Positions 34,699 to 45,322 are shown, numbered from the stretch's first letter. The stretch: DNA of 64,000 nt from [Haemophilus] ducreyi (GCF_900109315.1 NZ_FOJC01000005.1:1-64000); one strand, 5' to 3'. Program-made: numbers and translations. Notes: generated by a model from the letters alone, not told the origin.

Positions 34699-35160
34699 AT
34701 GGAAAAATTAGACCGCTTGTCAGAAGCTTTTAAAATGCTACTAAAGCAAGAAAAATGTAGTTCACAAAGTGAAATTGTAATCGCACTGCAAGCGCTCGGT
34801 TTTAAAAATATTAATCAATCTAAAGTATCGCGAATGCTTTCTAAATTTGGTGCAATCAGAACACGTAATACCAAAATGGAAATGGTCTATCAATTGCCGA
34901 CTGAATTGAGCATTCCAACTACATCTAGCCTGTTAAAAAATTTAGTGTTAGATATTGATTATAATGAAGTGTTGATCGTAGTAAAAACTAGCCCGGGTGC
35001 TGCGCAACTAATTGCGAGGTTATTAGATTCGATGGGCAAGAGTGAAGGAATTCTAGGCACCATTGCCGGCGATGATACGATTTTTATCACGCCGACATGC
35101 TCCACGCCGATGAAAACATTAATCAAAAATATCACTACCCTTTTCGAGTCTTCATTTTAA
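34699..35160 (+). CDS. argR: Arginine repressor ArgR
   Basis: Hexameric arginine-dependent repressor of 153 residues. The N-terminal winged helix contains [15 protein letters not shown], and the C-terminal oligomerisation/arginine-binding domain has [14 protein letters not shown] and [22 protein letters not shown] lies before the ATG. Its stop codon overlaps the yfcH start by one base (TAATG). Carbamoyl phosphate and ornithine carbamoyltransferase genes later in the window are possible targets. Confidence 0.95.
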   Translation: MEKLDRLSEAFKMLLKQEKCSSQSEIVIALQALGFKNINQSKVSRMLSKFGAIRTRNTKMEMVYQLPTELSIPTTSSLLKNLVLDIDYNEVLIVVKTSPGAAQLIARLLDSMGKSEGILGTIAGDDTIFITPTCSTPMKTLIKNITTLFESSF

Positions 35161-36053
35161 TGCATATTTTACTCACCGGTGGCACAGGCTTCATAGGAAA
35201 AGCATTAACAAAAGCACTTCTCCAAGCAGGGCATCAGTTGACGATTCTCACTCGTCAAGCGCAATTAACCTCAAGCTTACCAGCGGTGACTTTTTGTCAA
35301 AAACTGACAGATTGGCATCACTTAGATCACGTTGATGCGGTCATTAATCTAGCAGGTGAGCCTATTTTTGATAAGGCTTGGACGAGCAAACAAAAACAAC
35401 GATTATTAACCAGTCGCGTCAATTTGACTCATCAATTAGTTAATTTGATCAATGCGGGGCAAAATCCACCGCATACTTTTATTTCAGGATCAGCCTGTGG
35501 CTATTACGGCAATTTAGCGCATTCCAACCATTTCTATGATGAATCAACCCCTGCAGGCACGCACTTTAGTGCAAAGATCTGTCTTGAATGGGAAAAAGCC
35601 GCGTTAAATGCGCAAAGTCAGCAGACAAGAGTTTGCTTAATCCGGACTGGAATGGTATTAAACCAAAAGGGCGGCGCTTTAAAAAAAATGTTACCGCTTT
35701 ACCGTTTGAATTTAGCGGGTCAATTAGGATCAGGCGCGCAATATTGGCCTTGGATTTGCTTAGCTGACCATATTCAGGCAATATTATTTTTGTTGAAAAA
35801 CACAAACTGTAGTGGCGCGTTTAATTTGGTTGCACCTGAGCCTATTACTAATGCCGTTTTCAATCAGCGACTGGCTAAAAGCCTCAAACGTTATGCGGTC
35901 TTTAATCTGCCCGCATTCCTCTTACACTTATTATTAGGCGAGCGTTCGCAACTATTACTCGATAATCAACCGCTTGTGCCTAAACGCTTATTAGCGGCAG
36001 GTTTTACTTTCCAACAGCCTCAATTAGATTTTTCTCGTATATTCGCCGAATAA
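35160..36053 (+). CDS. yfcH: YfcH/SDR39U1-type NAD(P)-dependent epimerase-like protein
   Basis: Atypical short-chain dehydrogenase of 297 residues, exactly the E. coli YfcH length. The start [16 protein letters not shown] has the GxxGxxG nucleotide-binding motif. SGSACGYYGN holds the active-site tyrosine block, and the C-terminal DUF1731 region ends FQQPQLDFSRIF. The substrate is not known. The TAATG overlap with argR suggests translational coupling; a longer reading from 35097 is unlikely. Confidence 0.9.
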   Translation: MHILLTGGTGFIGKALTKALLQAGHQLTILTRQAQLTSSLPAVTFCQKLTDWHHLDHVDAVINLAGEPIFDKAWTSKQKQRLLTSRVNLTHQLVNLINAGQNPPHTFISGSACGYYGNLAHSNHFYDESTPAGTHFSAKICLEWEKAALNAQSQQTRVCLIRTGMVLNQKGGALKKMLPLYRLNLAGQLGSGAQYWPWICLADHIQAILFLLKNTNCSGAFNLVAPEPITNAVFNQRLAKSLKRYAVFNLPAFLLHLLLGERSQLLLDNQPLVPKRLLAAGFTFQQPQLDFSRIFAE

Positions 36054-36081
36054 AAAAGCCCATCAAACAAGATGAGCTTTT
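36054..36081. terminator. Hairpin between yfcH and degQ
   Basis: AAAAGC-CATC pairs with GATG-GCTTTT across a six-base loop, with one unpaired base on each arm, between two convergent genes. Confidence 0.7.
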
Positions 36082-36097
36082 GGGGTTAATGATACAA

Positions 36098-37513
36098 TTA
36101 TTGTATGATAAGGTAGAAATTAGAACCACCACGCATAATATTTAATGCAATAACTGCAGGTTTCTTATCCAACACTTCACGCAATTGTTTAATGTTTTCA
36201 ATCAATACTCGGTTAACGCCAACAATCACGTCACCTTCTGCCAAGCCACGGTATTCTGCCATTGATCCTTTTTGAATTTTGACAATTTCAACACCTTTGA
36301 CGCCATTTTTATTGATATTAGCAAACTCAGCACCTTTTAAACCGGCAATTAAATCTTTATTTTTGCCATTTTTACCACTGTTATCTGCTTCTAACATTAC
36401 TTTAGCTTTTTGTTCTTTACCATCGCGTAAGTAAGTCAATTCAATCTCTTTGCCTACACCTGAAGTAGCAACTTTTGCGCGTAATTCACCAAAGCCATTA
36501 ATACGTTTACCATTCAAGCCGATAATCACATCACCTGCTTTTAAGCCCGCTTTTGCTGCCGCAGAATCAGTTAACACTTCACTCACAAAGGCACCTTGTT
36601 GAGCATCAATTTTAAATTCTTTGGCTAAATCAGAATTTAATTCACCGCCTTTAATGCCCAACATACCACGTTGTACTTCGCCGTGTTCAATAATTTGTTG
36701 TACTAAACTGTTTGCCATATTTGATGGAATAGCAAAAGCGATCCCTGCATTACCACCACTTGGTGAAATAATAGCCGTATTAATACCGATTAATTCACCA
36801 TTTAAATCAAGTAATGGACCACCTGAATTACCTTGGTTAACCGCAGCATCTGTTTGAATGAAATTTTCATAACTTTCATCAGAATTGCCGGTCGAACGGC
36901 CTAATGCGGAAATAATACCAGATGTCACCGTTTGCCCTAAACCAAAAGGATTACCAATTGCAACACTATAATCACCTACACGTAATTTATCCGAATCCGC
37001 AAATTTAAGTTCCGTTAAATTTTTAGGATTCTCAATTTGCACTAGCGCAACGTCCGATAACGCATCTGAACCGATTAATTTCGCTTTAAATTCTCGCCCA
37101 TCTTCTAATTTAATGGTGATTTTTTCTGCATCTTTAATGACATGATTATTAGTAATCACATAGCCTTTTTCAGCATTAATAATTGCGCCTGATCCTTGGC
37201 CTCGGAAATTACGTGGCACATTACGTTGTTCAGCAAAACGCTCGCCAAAAATATCTGGGCCAAAGAAAAATTGAAGTTCTTCCGGAAGTTCACGTTTATA
37301 TTGTGCATTTTCAACTTTAGTTTTACCTTCAATAGCAATACTGACTACTGCCGGGCGAACCTTTTCAATCATAGGTGCTAAACTTGGTAATGCTTGACCG
37401 CCTAATATTGTCGGTAATACCGCTTGGCTCATAGTAGGTACTGAAAGTACACTTAAACCTAAGACTAATGAAGATAAAATTGATTTTTTCATGACTTTAT
37501 TCATTCGTATCAT
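36098..37513 (-). CDS. degQ: Periplasmic serine protease DegQ/HtrA
   Basis: HtrA-family protease and chaperone of 471 residues. After a signal peptide ending near SQA comes the trypsin-like domain with the triad H124 (TNNHVI), D154 (SDVALVQ) and S230 (GNSGGPL), then two PDZ domains (GLKAGDVIIGLNG and GLAEGDVIVGVN). The LA loop is short, closer to DegQ than to DegP. It degrades misfolded envelope proteins. The start may be four or eight codons further in (MNKVMKKS). It diverges from the mla operon. Confidence 0.93.
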   Translation of the reverse strand: MIRMNKVMKKSILSSLVLGLSVLSVPTMSQAVLPTILGGQALPSLAPMIEKVRPAVVSIAIEGKTKVENAQYKRELPEELQFFFGPDIFGERFAEQRNVPRNFRGQGSGAIINAEKGYVITNNHVIKDAEKITIKLEDGREFKAKLIGSDALSDVALVQIENPKNLTELKFADSDKLRVGDYSVAIGNPFGLGQTVTSGIISALGRSTGNSDESYENFIQTDAAVNQGNSGGPLLDLNGELIGINTAIISPSGGNAGIAFAIPSNMANSLVQQIIEHGEVQRGMLGIKGGELNSDLAKEFKIDAQQGAFVSEVLTDSAAAKAGLKAGDVIIGLNGKRINGFGELRAKVATSGVGKEIELTYLRDGKEQKAKVMLEADNSGKNGKNKDLIAGLKGAEFANINKNGVKGVEIVKIQKGSMAEYRGLAEGDVIVGVNRVLIENIKQLREVLDKKPAVIALNIMRGGSNFYLIIQ

Positions 37514-37687
37514 CCTTGTATATGCTCTAATTTATAAAATAAGTGTCAAATTAACTGTGTTATTTACGACAGTGTAATTAAACAACGGTTCACTAAAAAC
37601 AAAATAACTGTTGATAAAATAAACGAACTATAGCGTTCTGTCTTTTACAGGTAAGCGGTGAATTTTTCACCATAATTTAAAAATCCT

Positions 37688-37738
37688 TTGACTTTAATAA
37701 CGACTTGATAGAGTATTGCCAACTATTTTTATACTCTA
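37688..37738 (+). promoter_or_regulatory. Promoter and leader hairpin of the mla operon
   Basis: TTGACT (37688-37693) and GAGTAT (37711-37716) are 17 bases apart. The -10 lies within an 8-bp inverted repeat TAGAGTAT / ATACTCTA (37709-37716 with 37731-37738) that ends 15 bases before the mlaF ATG. The repeat may be an operator or a leader hairpin. Confidence 0.5.
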
Positions 37739-37753
37739 ACGAAGAAAATTCCA

Positions 37754-38557
37754 ATGCGTGATAAGAGAGACTTGGTTGAAATAAAAAACCTTACCTTTAA
37801 ACGTGGCAAGCGGGTAATTTATGAAAACCTTAATTTGCGTGTGCAAAAAGGAAAAATTACTGCCATTATGGGGCCATCGGGAATCGGTAAAACAACGTTA
37901 TTACGTTTAATTTGCGGTCAAATTATGCCTGAAATAGGACAAATCCTATTTGATGGCCAAGATATTTGCCAAGTTTCCAATCACACGCTTTATAAGCTTC
38001 GTAAGCGCATGGGAATGCTATTTCAATCCGGTGCTTTATTTACCGATCTTAACACTTTCGACAATATTGCATTTCCTATTCGGGAACACACTCAACTTCC
38101 TGAAGCGTTAGTCCATAAACTGGTGCTAATGAAGTTGGAAGCGGTCGGATTACGCGGCGCAGCGACACTTATGCCCGTAGAATTATCGGGCGGTATGGCG
38201 CGTCGTGCCGCATTAGCACGCGCTATCGCACTTGATCCTGAATTAATTATGTATGACGAACCTTTTACTGGTCAGGATCCGATTAGTATGGGCGTCATCG
38301 TTGAATTAATTCAAAAATTAAACCAAGCATTAAACCTTACTTCCATCGTTGTTTCACACGATGTGACTGAAATTCTAAGCATTGCAGATTATGCTTATAT
38401 TATTGCCGATAAGCACGTGATTGCAGAAGGAACGCCACACACACTATTAGCAAGCCAAGATCCTCGCGTGATACAATTTTTGGCTGGCAAATCCGATGGT
38501 CCGGTACATTTCCACTACCCTGCTAAAAACTATATAGAGGAGTTATTCGGTGCTTAA
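37754..38557 (+). CDS. mlaF: Phospholipid ABC transporter ATPase MlaF
   Basis: ATP-binding subunit of the MlaFEDB complex, which moves phospholipids between the inner membrane and the periplasmic carrier MlaC to keep the outer membrane asymmetric. The 267 residues hold Walker [13 protein letters not shown] near 40, signature [16 protein letters not shown] and Walker [15 protein letters not shown]. First gene of the operon; it overlaps mlaE by eight bases. Confidence 0.96.
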   Translation: MRDKRDLVEIKNLTFKRGKRVIYENLNLRVQKGKITAIMGPSGIGKTTLLRLICGQIMPEIGQILFDGQDICQVSNHTLYKLRKRMGMLFQSGALFTDLNTFDNIAFPIREHTQLPEALVHKLVLMKLEAVGLRGAATLMPVELSGGMARRAALARAIALDPELIMYDEPFTGQDPISMGVIVELIQKLNQALNLTSIVVSHDVTEILSIADYAYIIADKHVIAEGTPHTLLASQDPRVIQFLAGKSDGPVHFHYPAKNYIEELFGA

Positions 38558-39326
38558 TTTTATCAATCCCTTAGGTGAGCATTGCATACAGCTAGTGAAA
38601 ACTTTTGTGCGTGCAACACTGATGTTATGGGGTGCATTAATTGGCAAACCGCAATTTAGTAAACATACGCCTTTATTAATCAAACAACTGTACATCTTAG
38701 GCGTACAGTCATTATTGATTATTATACTGTCTGGCTTATTTATTGGCATGGTATTAGCCTTACAAGGCTATGTTGTGTTAGTCGATTTTGCAGCCGAATC
38801 AAGTTTAGGCACGTTAATATCACTGTCATTATTACGCGAATTAGGCCCTGTAGTCACGGCTTTATTATTCGTAGGACGTGCCGGCTCCGCCTTAACGGCT
38901 GAGATTGCACTAATGAAAGCAACAGAACAGCTATCAAGCCTAGAAATGATGGCGGTGGATCCATTAAGACGAGTCATAGCGCCTCGCTTTTGGGCAGGGG
39001 TTATTTCAATGCCAATTTTAGCGGTCATTTTTACCGCTATTGGTATTTGGGGCGGTTCATTAGTTGGTGTGGACTGGAAAGGCGTTGATAGCGGCAGTTT
39101 TTGGTCAGTCATGCAACACTCTGTAAATGGACAAGACTTGATCAATGGTTTTATTAAAAGCATCATTTTTGCTATTGCTGTTGTTTGGATCGCATTATTT
39201 AATGGCTATGATTCAACTGCTACATCAGAAGGTATTAGCCAAGCCACTACACGTACGGTGGTACATGCATCATTAATCGTGTTAGGCTTAGATTTTATTT
39301 TAACTGCCATGATGTTTGGCGGTTAA
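38550..39326 (+). CDS. mlaE: Phospholipid ABC transporter permease MlaE
   Basis: Inner-membrane permease of 258 residues with the MlaE/YrbE fold. It has an interfacial N-terminal helix, then about five hydrophobic segments. Family blocks [32 protein letters not shown] and [10 protein letters not shown] are present. GAGGAGTTAT precedes the ATG inside mlaF. Confidence 0.95.
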   Translation: MLNFINPLGEHCIQLVKTFVRATLMLWGALIGKPQFSKHTPLLIKQLYILGVQSLLIIILSGLFIGMVLALQGYVVLVDFAAESSLGTLISLSLLRELGPVVTALLFVGRAGSALTAEIALMKATEQLSSLEMMAVDPLRRVIAPRFWAGVISMPILAVIFTAIGIWGGSLVGVDWKGVDSGSFWSVMQHSVNGQDLINGFIKSIIFAIAVVWIALFNGYDSTATSEGISQATTRTVVHASLIVLGLDFILTAMMFGG

Positions 39327-39346
39327 CTCAAGAAAGGAAATAAAAA

Positions 39347-39832
39347 ATGCGTCAATCAATCAAGTACGAATTTTGGGTCGGTTTATTTGTCTTATTTGGC
39401 TTAGCTTCTTTAGTGTTTTTAGGCTTACGTGTTGCTAATGTACAAGGCTTTACCACTGAAAAAACATATACGCTATATGCAACTTTTAATAACATTGGCG
39501 GACTAAAGAACCATTCACCGATTAAAGTTGGTGGAGTTGTAATTGGTCGAGTTTCAAACATCGATTTAGATCCTCAAACCTATACTCCTAGAGTCACTTT
39601 AGCAATAAACCAAGCTTTTAATAAAATTCCTGATACGAGTTCGCTTTCAATTAAAACTTCAGGCTTATTAGGTGAGCAATATATTGCATTAAATGTTGGC
39701 TTTATGCTAGAAGGCGAAACGGAATATATGATAGAAGGAAATAGCTTTGCCGATACCAATTCAGCGATTGTCTTAGAAGATTTAATTGGGCAATTCTTAT
39801 ATGGCGATAAAAAATCAGCAACCACTGAATAA
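39347..39832 (+). CDS. mlaD: Phospholipid transport MCE protein MlaD
   Basis: Membrane-anchored MCE-domain protein of 161 residues, forming the hexameric ring on MlaE through which lipid passes. One N-terminal membrane helix (FWVGLFVLFGLASLVFLGL) is followed by the MCE domain (TLYATFNNIGGLKNHSPIKV) and the pore-loop TSGLLGEQYIALNVG. The C-terminal tail is shorter than in E. coli (183 residues). AAAGGAAAT precedes the ATG. Confidence 0.94.
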   Translation: MRQSIKYEFWVGLFVLFGLASLVFLGLRVANVQGFTTEKTYTLYATFNNIGGLKNHSPIKVGGVVIGRVSNIDLDPQTYTPRVTLAINQAFNKIPDTSSLSIKTSGLLGEQYIALNVGFMLEGETEYMIEGNSFADTNSAIVLEDLIGQFLYGDKKSATTE

Positions 39833-39932
39833 TAAGAAGTAGAGTAAATTAAAACACGACACTATTTAAACACAACGAGATATTCGTTGATGATTAAAAG
39901 TGACCGATTCATTTTATCATTTGGAGATTTAC

Positions 39933-40571
39933 ATGTTAAAACAGCTTAAAAAAGTTATTATTACCACGGCGATTGCATTAGCTACACTATGCTCAACACA
40001 AGCATTTGCTGAAACTAACCCATATCTATTAATGCAAAAAACTGCGGATAAATTATTCACTAATATTAAAAACAATCAAACTAAAATCAAAGCGAATCCT
40101 GAATATTTACGTGATATCGTACGTGAAGACTTAATGTCATACGTACACATCAGATATGCTGGACAATTAGTGTTAGGTAAATCACTTTCTTCTGTATCAG
40201 AGCCACAACGCGAAAAGTTTTTCAATGCTTTTGGTAAATTTATCGAACAAGCATATGCGCAAATCTTAACACAGTATGAAGATCAACAAATACAAATTGA
40301 AAATGAAAAACCACTTGGCGATAAATCTATTGTCAGTATCCGCGTAAATGTTTTATCTTCTGGTAGCACACCACCCATTAAATTAGATTTTAAATGGCGT
40401 AAAAACAGCAAAACAGGTGAATGGCAAGCATATGATATGGCTGCAGAAGGAGTCAGTATGGTTGCCACCAAACAAAATGAATGGAGTAATATCTTACGTC
40501 AACAAGGTATTGATGCATTAACTAATCAAGTAGAAAAATCGGCTAAACAACCTATCACTTTAAATAAATAA
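39933..40571 (+). CDS. mlaC: Periplasmic phospholipid carrier MlaC
   Basis: Soluble carrier that shuttles phospholipid between MlaA in the outer membrane and MlaFEDB in the inner membrane. Using the ATG at 39933, behind TTTGGAG, gives 212 residues and a proper signal peptide (MLKQLKKVIITTAIALATL, cleaved after FA). The mature part follows the MlaC pattern (NPYLLMQKTADKLF, YVHIRYAGQLVLG, DFKWRKNSKTGEW). A frame start at 39900 would bury the signal peptide and is rejected. Confidence 0.94.
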   Translation: MLKQLKKVIITTAIALATLCSTQAFAETNPYLLMQKTADKLFTNIKNNQTKIKANPEYLRDIVREDLMSYVHIRYAGQLVLGKSLSSVSEPQREKFFNAFGKFIEQAYAQILTQYEDQQIQIENEKPLGDKSIVSIRVNVLSSGSTPPIKLDFKWRKNSKTGEWQAYDMAAEGVSMVATKQNEWSNILRQQGIDALTNQVEKSAKQPITLNK

Positions 40572-40579
40572 TTTATTTT

Positions 40580-40921
40580 ATGATGCCAGAAAAAACATTA
40601 CAATTCGGTATTCAAGAGCAAAATGGAAGCCTTTTTGTAACATTATCAGGTGAATTAACTCGAGACACGTTGCTACCCTTATGGAAGCAACGTGCTTCTT
40701 TTTTATCTAACCCACATAATGAAACAATTTATTGGGATTTAAACCATCTGCTACGAATCGATTCCGCTGGTTTTGCATTACTCATAGAATTGCTAAACCA
40801 CTACCAAAAACAAAGCACAAATTATTTAATCAATGTACCAGATGTTATCTTAACATTGGCAGGTTTATTTGGCTTACAAGATTGGTTAGACTCATTTTTA
40901 ACAAAAAGTAAAACAGACTAA
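40580..40921 (+). CDS. mlaB: STAS-domain regulatory subunit MlaB
   Basis: Small cytoplasmic STAS protein of 113 residues that binds MlaF and is needed for complex assembly and activity. It has the LRIDSAGFALLIELLNHY helix with the conserved serine region. It sits eight bases after mlaC. Either of the first two methionines could be the start. Confidence 0.88.
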   Translation: MMPEKTLQFGIQEQNGSLFVTLSGELTRDTLLPLWKQRASFLSNPHNETIYWDLNHLLRIDSAGFALLIELLNHYQKQSTNYLINVPDVILTLAGLFGLQDWLDSFLTKSKTD

Positions 40922-40929
40922 GGATTAAA

Positions 40930-41190
40930 ATGGAACCTACACAATTAGCAGAAATTTTACGTAATGCCCTACCAAATGCGGTTGAAATTCACGCACAAGG
41001 TGAAAACTCACATTATGGCGTTATTGTTGTAAGTGATGAACTTGCTCAATTATCAAAAGTAAAACAGCAACAAGCGGTTTATGCTCCACTGAGCGAATAT
41101 TTTGCTACAAATGCAATCCACGCATTAACGATCAAAGTCTTTTCAACGGAACAATGGAGAAAAGAACGATTTTTGAATGTTGCTAGCTAA
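40930..41190 (+). CDS. ibaG: BolA-family acid stress protein IbaG
   Basis: BolA-like protein of 86 residues with the family core HYGVIVVSDELAQLSKVKQQQ and the C-terminal NAIHALTIKVFS. The conserved histidines can bind an Fe-S cluster together with a monothiol glutaredoxin. It is in the usual place between mlaB and murA, nine bases after mlaB. Confidence 0.93.
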   Translation: MEPTQLAEILRNALPNAVEIHAQGENSHYGVIVVSDELAQLSKVKQQQAVYAPLSEYFATNAIHALTIKVFSTEQWRKERFLNVAS

Positions 41191-41210
41191 TTGCCATAAG
41201 AAATACGTGA

Positions 41211-42560
<1,350 letters not shown>

Positions 42561-42624
42561 TAGCAGCGGATAATGCTGAATAATAAGCGGTAAATATTAC
42601 TCATAACGTCCCATCAATAATAAG

Positions 42625-42652
42625 GCGGATATTAATAGAAATTAATATCCGC
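42625..42652. terminator. Bidirectional terminator between murA and purC
   Basis: Perfect 12-bp stem GCGGATATTAAT / ATTAATATCCGC with a four-base loop between convergent genes. T runs are short on both sides. Confidence 0.75.
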
Positions 42653-42677
42653 TTACTCATTATAAGATCATATTTGA

Positions 42678-43535
42678 TTACTTAGTCAATAGATCCAATG
42701 CTTCTTGATATTTAGCCACCGTTTTCTCAATTACATCAATAGGAATTTTAGGAGAAGGTGCCTGTTTATTCCAACCACTATTTGCGAGCCAATCACGGAC
42801 AAATTGTTTATCGAATGATGGTGGATTTATCCCTTCTTGATAAGTTTCGACCGACCAAAAACGGCTTGAATCTGGCGTTAGCACTTCATCCATCAACGTT
42901 AATACACCATTCTCATCTAATCCAAATTCAAATTTAGTATCACAAATAATAATTCCTTTTGTTAAGGCATATTTAGCCGCTTCGGTATAAAGATCAATCG
43001 CAGCAGTGCGTATTTGAGCAGCTAAATCTGCGCCTATTTCACGCTCACACTCTTCGTATGAAATATTCACATCGTGATCACCCACTTCAGCTTTACTAGA
43101 CGGCGTAAAAATAGGTTGTGGTAATTTACTCGCTTCAACTAACCCGGCAGGTAATGCTAAACCACAAATACTACCGGTTTGTTGATAATCTTTTAAGCCT
43201 GAACCGGTCAAATAACCCCGCACAATGGATTCAATTTTCACAGGTGTTAAACGTTTACAAACCACTGCGCGATGTTGAATAGCCTCAGCTTCTTCTTTAG
43301 CTAACACATCGAAAACAGAATCACCCGTAAAATGATTTGGCATAATATGCTCAAGTTTTTTAAACCAAAAATTGGAGATTTGCGTCAAGATTTCACCTTT
43401 AGCAGGAATTGGATCCGCTAAAATAACATCAAAGGCTGACAAACGATCTGTTGCAACCATTAACATCCGCTTATCATCAATTTCATATAAATCACGCACT
43501 TTGCCTGAATAAATTTTCTTTAAACTAATTTGCAT
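42678..43535 (-). CDS. purC: SAICAR synthetase
   Basis: Phosphoribosylaminoimidazole-succinocarboxamide synthase of purine synthesis, 285 residues, of the longer form compared with the 237-residue E. coli enzyme. Family blocks: IYSGKVRDLYEID at the start, ILADPIPAKGEILTQIS, VRGYLTGSGLKDY and DTKFEFGLDENG. It is a single gene. A PurR-type operator lies about 50 bases upstream, which fits control by the purine repressor. Confidence 0.94.
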   Translation of the reverse strand: MQISLKKIYSGKVRDLYEIDDKRMLMVATDRLSAFDVILADPIPAKGEILTQISNFWFKKLEHIMPNHFTGDSVFDVLAKEEAEAIQHRAVVCKRLTPVKIESIVRGYLTGSGLKDYQQTGSICGLALPAGLVEASKLPQPIFTPSSKAEVGDHDVNISYEECEREIGADLAAQIRTAAIDLYTEAAKYALTKGIIICDTKFEFGLDENGVLTLMDEVLTPDSSRFWSVETYQEGINPPSFDKQFVRDWLANSGWNKQAPSPKIPIDVIEKTVAKYQEALDLLTK

Positions 43536-43580
43536 TTTTGAATTCCTTCCCTTAAAAATTGCTGGATATTATATGCGATA

Positions 43581-43596
43581 ACGCAAACGATTACGA
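43581..43596. promoter_or_regulatory. PurR-type operator upstream of purC
   Basis: ACGCAAACGATTACGA matches the PurR consensus ANGCAANCGNTTNCNT at every fixed position except the last. It lies 46-61 bases upstream of the purC start, as expected for a purine repressor site. Confidence 0.75.
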
Positions 43597-43618
43597 TAAG
43601 CTTCAGCAAAAGTTATTT

Positions 43619-43641
43619 ACGATAAAATTATCTTTTATCGT
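43619..43641. promoter_or_regulatory. Perfect palindrome in the purC-yhhQ intergenic region
   Basis: ACGATAAAA (43619-43627) and TTTTATCGT (43633-43641) form a 9-bp perfect inverted repeat with a five-base centre. It overlaps the place where the -35 of the yhhQ promoter (TATAAT at 43652-43657) would lie. It looks like an operator for an unidentified dimeric regulator. Confidence 0.45.
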
Positions 43642-43674
43642 TTTATTTCCGTATAATAGCCCCCTTATTTTATT

Positions 43675-43715
43675 GTCGAGTTCCCTTACCTCGACTCACG
43701 TTATAAAAAGGAACA
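43675..43715 (+). ncRNA. Possible preQ1 riboswitch in the yhhQ leader
   Basis: A 6-bp stem GTCGAG / CTCGAC (43675-43680 with 43690-43695) encloses the loop TTCCCTTAC. It is followed by an A-rich tail ending in the Shine-Dalgarno sequence (TATAAAAAGGAAC). The loop CCTT can pair with AAGG of the tail, giving a pseudoknot that would hide the ribosome site, as in preQ1-I riboswitches. The gene controlled is a queuosine precursor transporter. The linker between stem and tail is longer than in the classical class I motif, so the match is not certain. Confidence 0.45.
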
Positions 43716-43717
43716 AT

Positions 43718-44383
43718 ATGGTCACTCAAATTGATTTTTCAGATGCACAAAAGCGTCGTTCATTAATATTACTTTCATCTTTTCATATCTTTATCATCTC
43801 ACTCAGTAATTATTTGGTACAAATTACCTTTGAGATCAAGTTCCCTTTTACTGAGAGTGTAATTCCTACCACCTGGGGAACCTTTACTTTTCCATTTATT
43901 TTCTTAGCAACGGACCTCACCGTTCGCGTGTTTGGAGCAAACCTAGCACGTAAAATTATTTTTATCGGAATGTTGCCGGCATTATTGATTAGTTACCTTA
44001 TTTCAGTACTCTTCTTTGAAACCCAATTTCAGGGATTTGCTGCCATAGCTAACTTTAATCTATTTGTTTTCCGCATTGCATTAGCGAGTTTTTCAGCCTA
44101 CGTGATCGGGCAATTGCTTGATATTTTAGTATTTAACCGCTTACGGCAAGGCAATCGTTGGTGGTTAGCACCAATGTGTTCAACTATTTTTGGCACGTTA
44201 ATTGATACCATTACGTTCTTTGCCGTTGCTTTTTACCAAAGCAGTGATCGCTATATGGCAGAGCATTGGTTCACTATTGCAACTATCGATTATGCTTTCA
44301 AACTGTTTGTAAGTTTATTGCTATTTTTACCTTTATATGGCGTATTACTAAACGTCTTATTGAATAAACTTAAACTAAAATAA
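43718..44383 (+). CDS. yhhQ: Queuosine precursor transporter YhhQ
   Basis: Inner-membrane vitamin-transport-type protein (COG1738) of 221 residues with about six hydrophobic segments. It imports preQ0/preQ1 for synthesis of the tRNA base queuosine. Family blocks WGTFTFPFIFLATDLTVRVFG and FGTLIDTITFFAVAF are present. The ATG at 43718 has AAAAAGGAAC ahead of it; an open frame back to 43559 runs through the promoter and is rejected. Confidence 0.9.
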   Translation: MVTQIDFSDAQKRRSLILLSSFHIFIISLSNYLVQITFEIKFPFTESVIPTTWGTFTFPFIFLATDLTVRVFGANLARKIIFIGMLPALLISYLISVLFFETQFQGFAAIANFNLFVFRIALASFSAYVIGQLLDILVFNRLRQGNRWWLAPMCSTIFGTLIDTITFFAVAFYQSSDRYMAEHWFTIATIDYAFKLFVSLLLFLPLYGVLLNVLLNKLKLK

Positions 44384-44471
44384 ACCTGTTGGGGATTATG
44401 CTGAAAAAAGGTATAATCCCTCACTTTTTTCAGCCGAAAACAGCAGATTAATTCAAGTAAGAGAGTATCAA

Positions 44472-45278
44472 ATGAGTAAAATTCCATTAAGAAATGCAGA
44501 TGAAATTCAAAAAATTCGTGAAGCCTGTAAATTAGCTTCCGAAGTATTAGTGATGATTGGGCCTTATGTAAAAGAAAATATCACAACCGGTGAATTAGAC
44601 CGTATTTGCCATGAATACATTGTCAATCAGCAACAAGCTATTTCAGCTTGCTTAGGTTATCATGGTTTCCCAAAATCAGTTTGTATCTCTGTCAATGAAG
44701 TTGTCTGCCACGGTATTCCAAGCGATGATAAAAAGCTAAAAAAAGGCGATATTGTAAATATTGATGTAACTGTGATTAAAGATGGCTATTTTGGGGACAA
44801 CTCAAAAATGTATGTCGTTGGAGAAGCTAATATTCGTGATAAACGCCTATTAGAAGTAACTCAAGAAGCGCTTTACATTGGTATTCGCACCGTCAAAGCA
44901 GGTATTCGCTTAAAAGAGATTGGCAAACAAATTCAACGATATGTAGAAAAACAAGGCTTTTCAGTGGTGAGAGAATATTGCGGACACGGCATTGGCACTG
45001 AATTCCACTGTGATCCACAAGTATTGCACTATCACTCTGATGATGGTGGTGTCGTTTTACAAGCTGGTATGGTATTTACGATTGAACCGATGGTGAATGC
45101 TGGCAAAAAAGAAATCAGACTAATGAATGATGGTTGGACAGTTAAAACTAAAGATCGTAGCCATTCAGCACAATATGAACACCAAATTGTTGTAACTCAA
45201 GACGGCTGTGAAATTATGACGATTCGTGAAGAAGAAATTGCCTCAGGCCGAGTAAGTCGTATTATGCATAATAACTAA
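44472..45278 (+). CDS. map: Methionine aminopeptidase
   Basis: Type I enzyme of 268 residues that removes the N-terminal methionine from new proteins. Metal ligands are seen in NIDVTVIKDGYFGDNSKM (two Asp), GHGIGTEFH (His), FTIEPM (Glu) and YEHQ (Glu). It stands apart from rpsB, its partner in some genomes, and is closed by a terminator. Confidence 0.96.
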   Translation: MSKIPLRNADEIQKIREACKLASEVLVMIGPYVKENITTGELDRICHEYIVNQQQAISACLGYHGFPKSVCISVNEVVCHGIPSDDKKLKKGDIVNIDVTVIKDGYFGDNSKMYVVGEANIRDKRLLEVTQEALYIGIRTVKAGIRLKEIGKQIQRYVEKQGFSVVREYCGHGIGTEFHCDPQVLHYHSDDGGVVLQAGMVFTIEPMVNAGKKEIRLMNDGWTVKTKDRSHSAQYEHQIVVTQDGCEIMTIREEEIASGRVSRIMHNN

Positions 45279-45285
45279 ACCAAAC

Positions 45286-45322
45286 AAAAAAGCCCTCTTA
45301 TACTTAAGAAGCGGGCTTTTTT
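45286..45322. terminator. Bidirectional terminator after map
   Basis: AAAAAAGCCC (45286-45295) and GGGCTTTTTT (45313-45322) form a perfect 10-bp stem with T runs on both strands, between convergent genes. Confidence 0.85.

Noticed and set aside
43559-43717. N-terminal extension of yhhQ by 53 residues
   Set aside because: It covers the promoter, palindrome and leader hairpin; the ATG at 43718 has a strong ribosome site.
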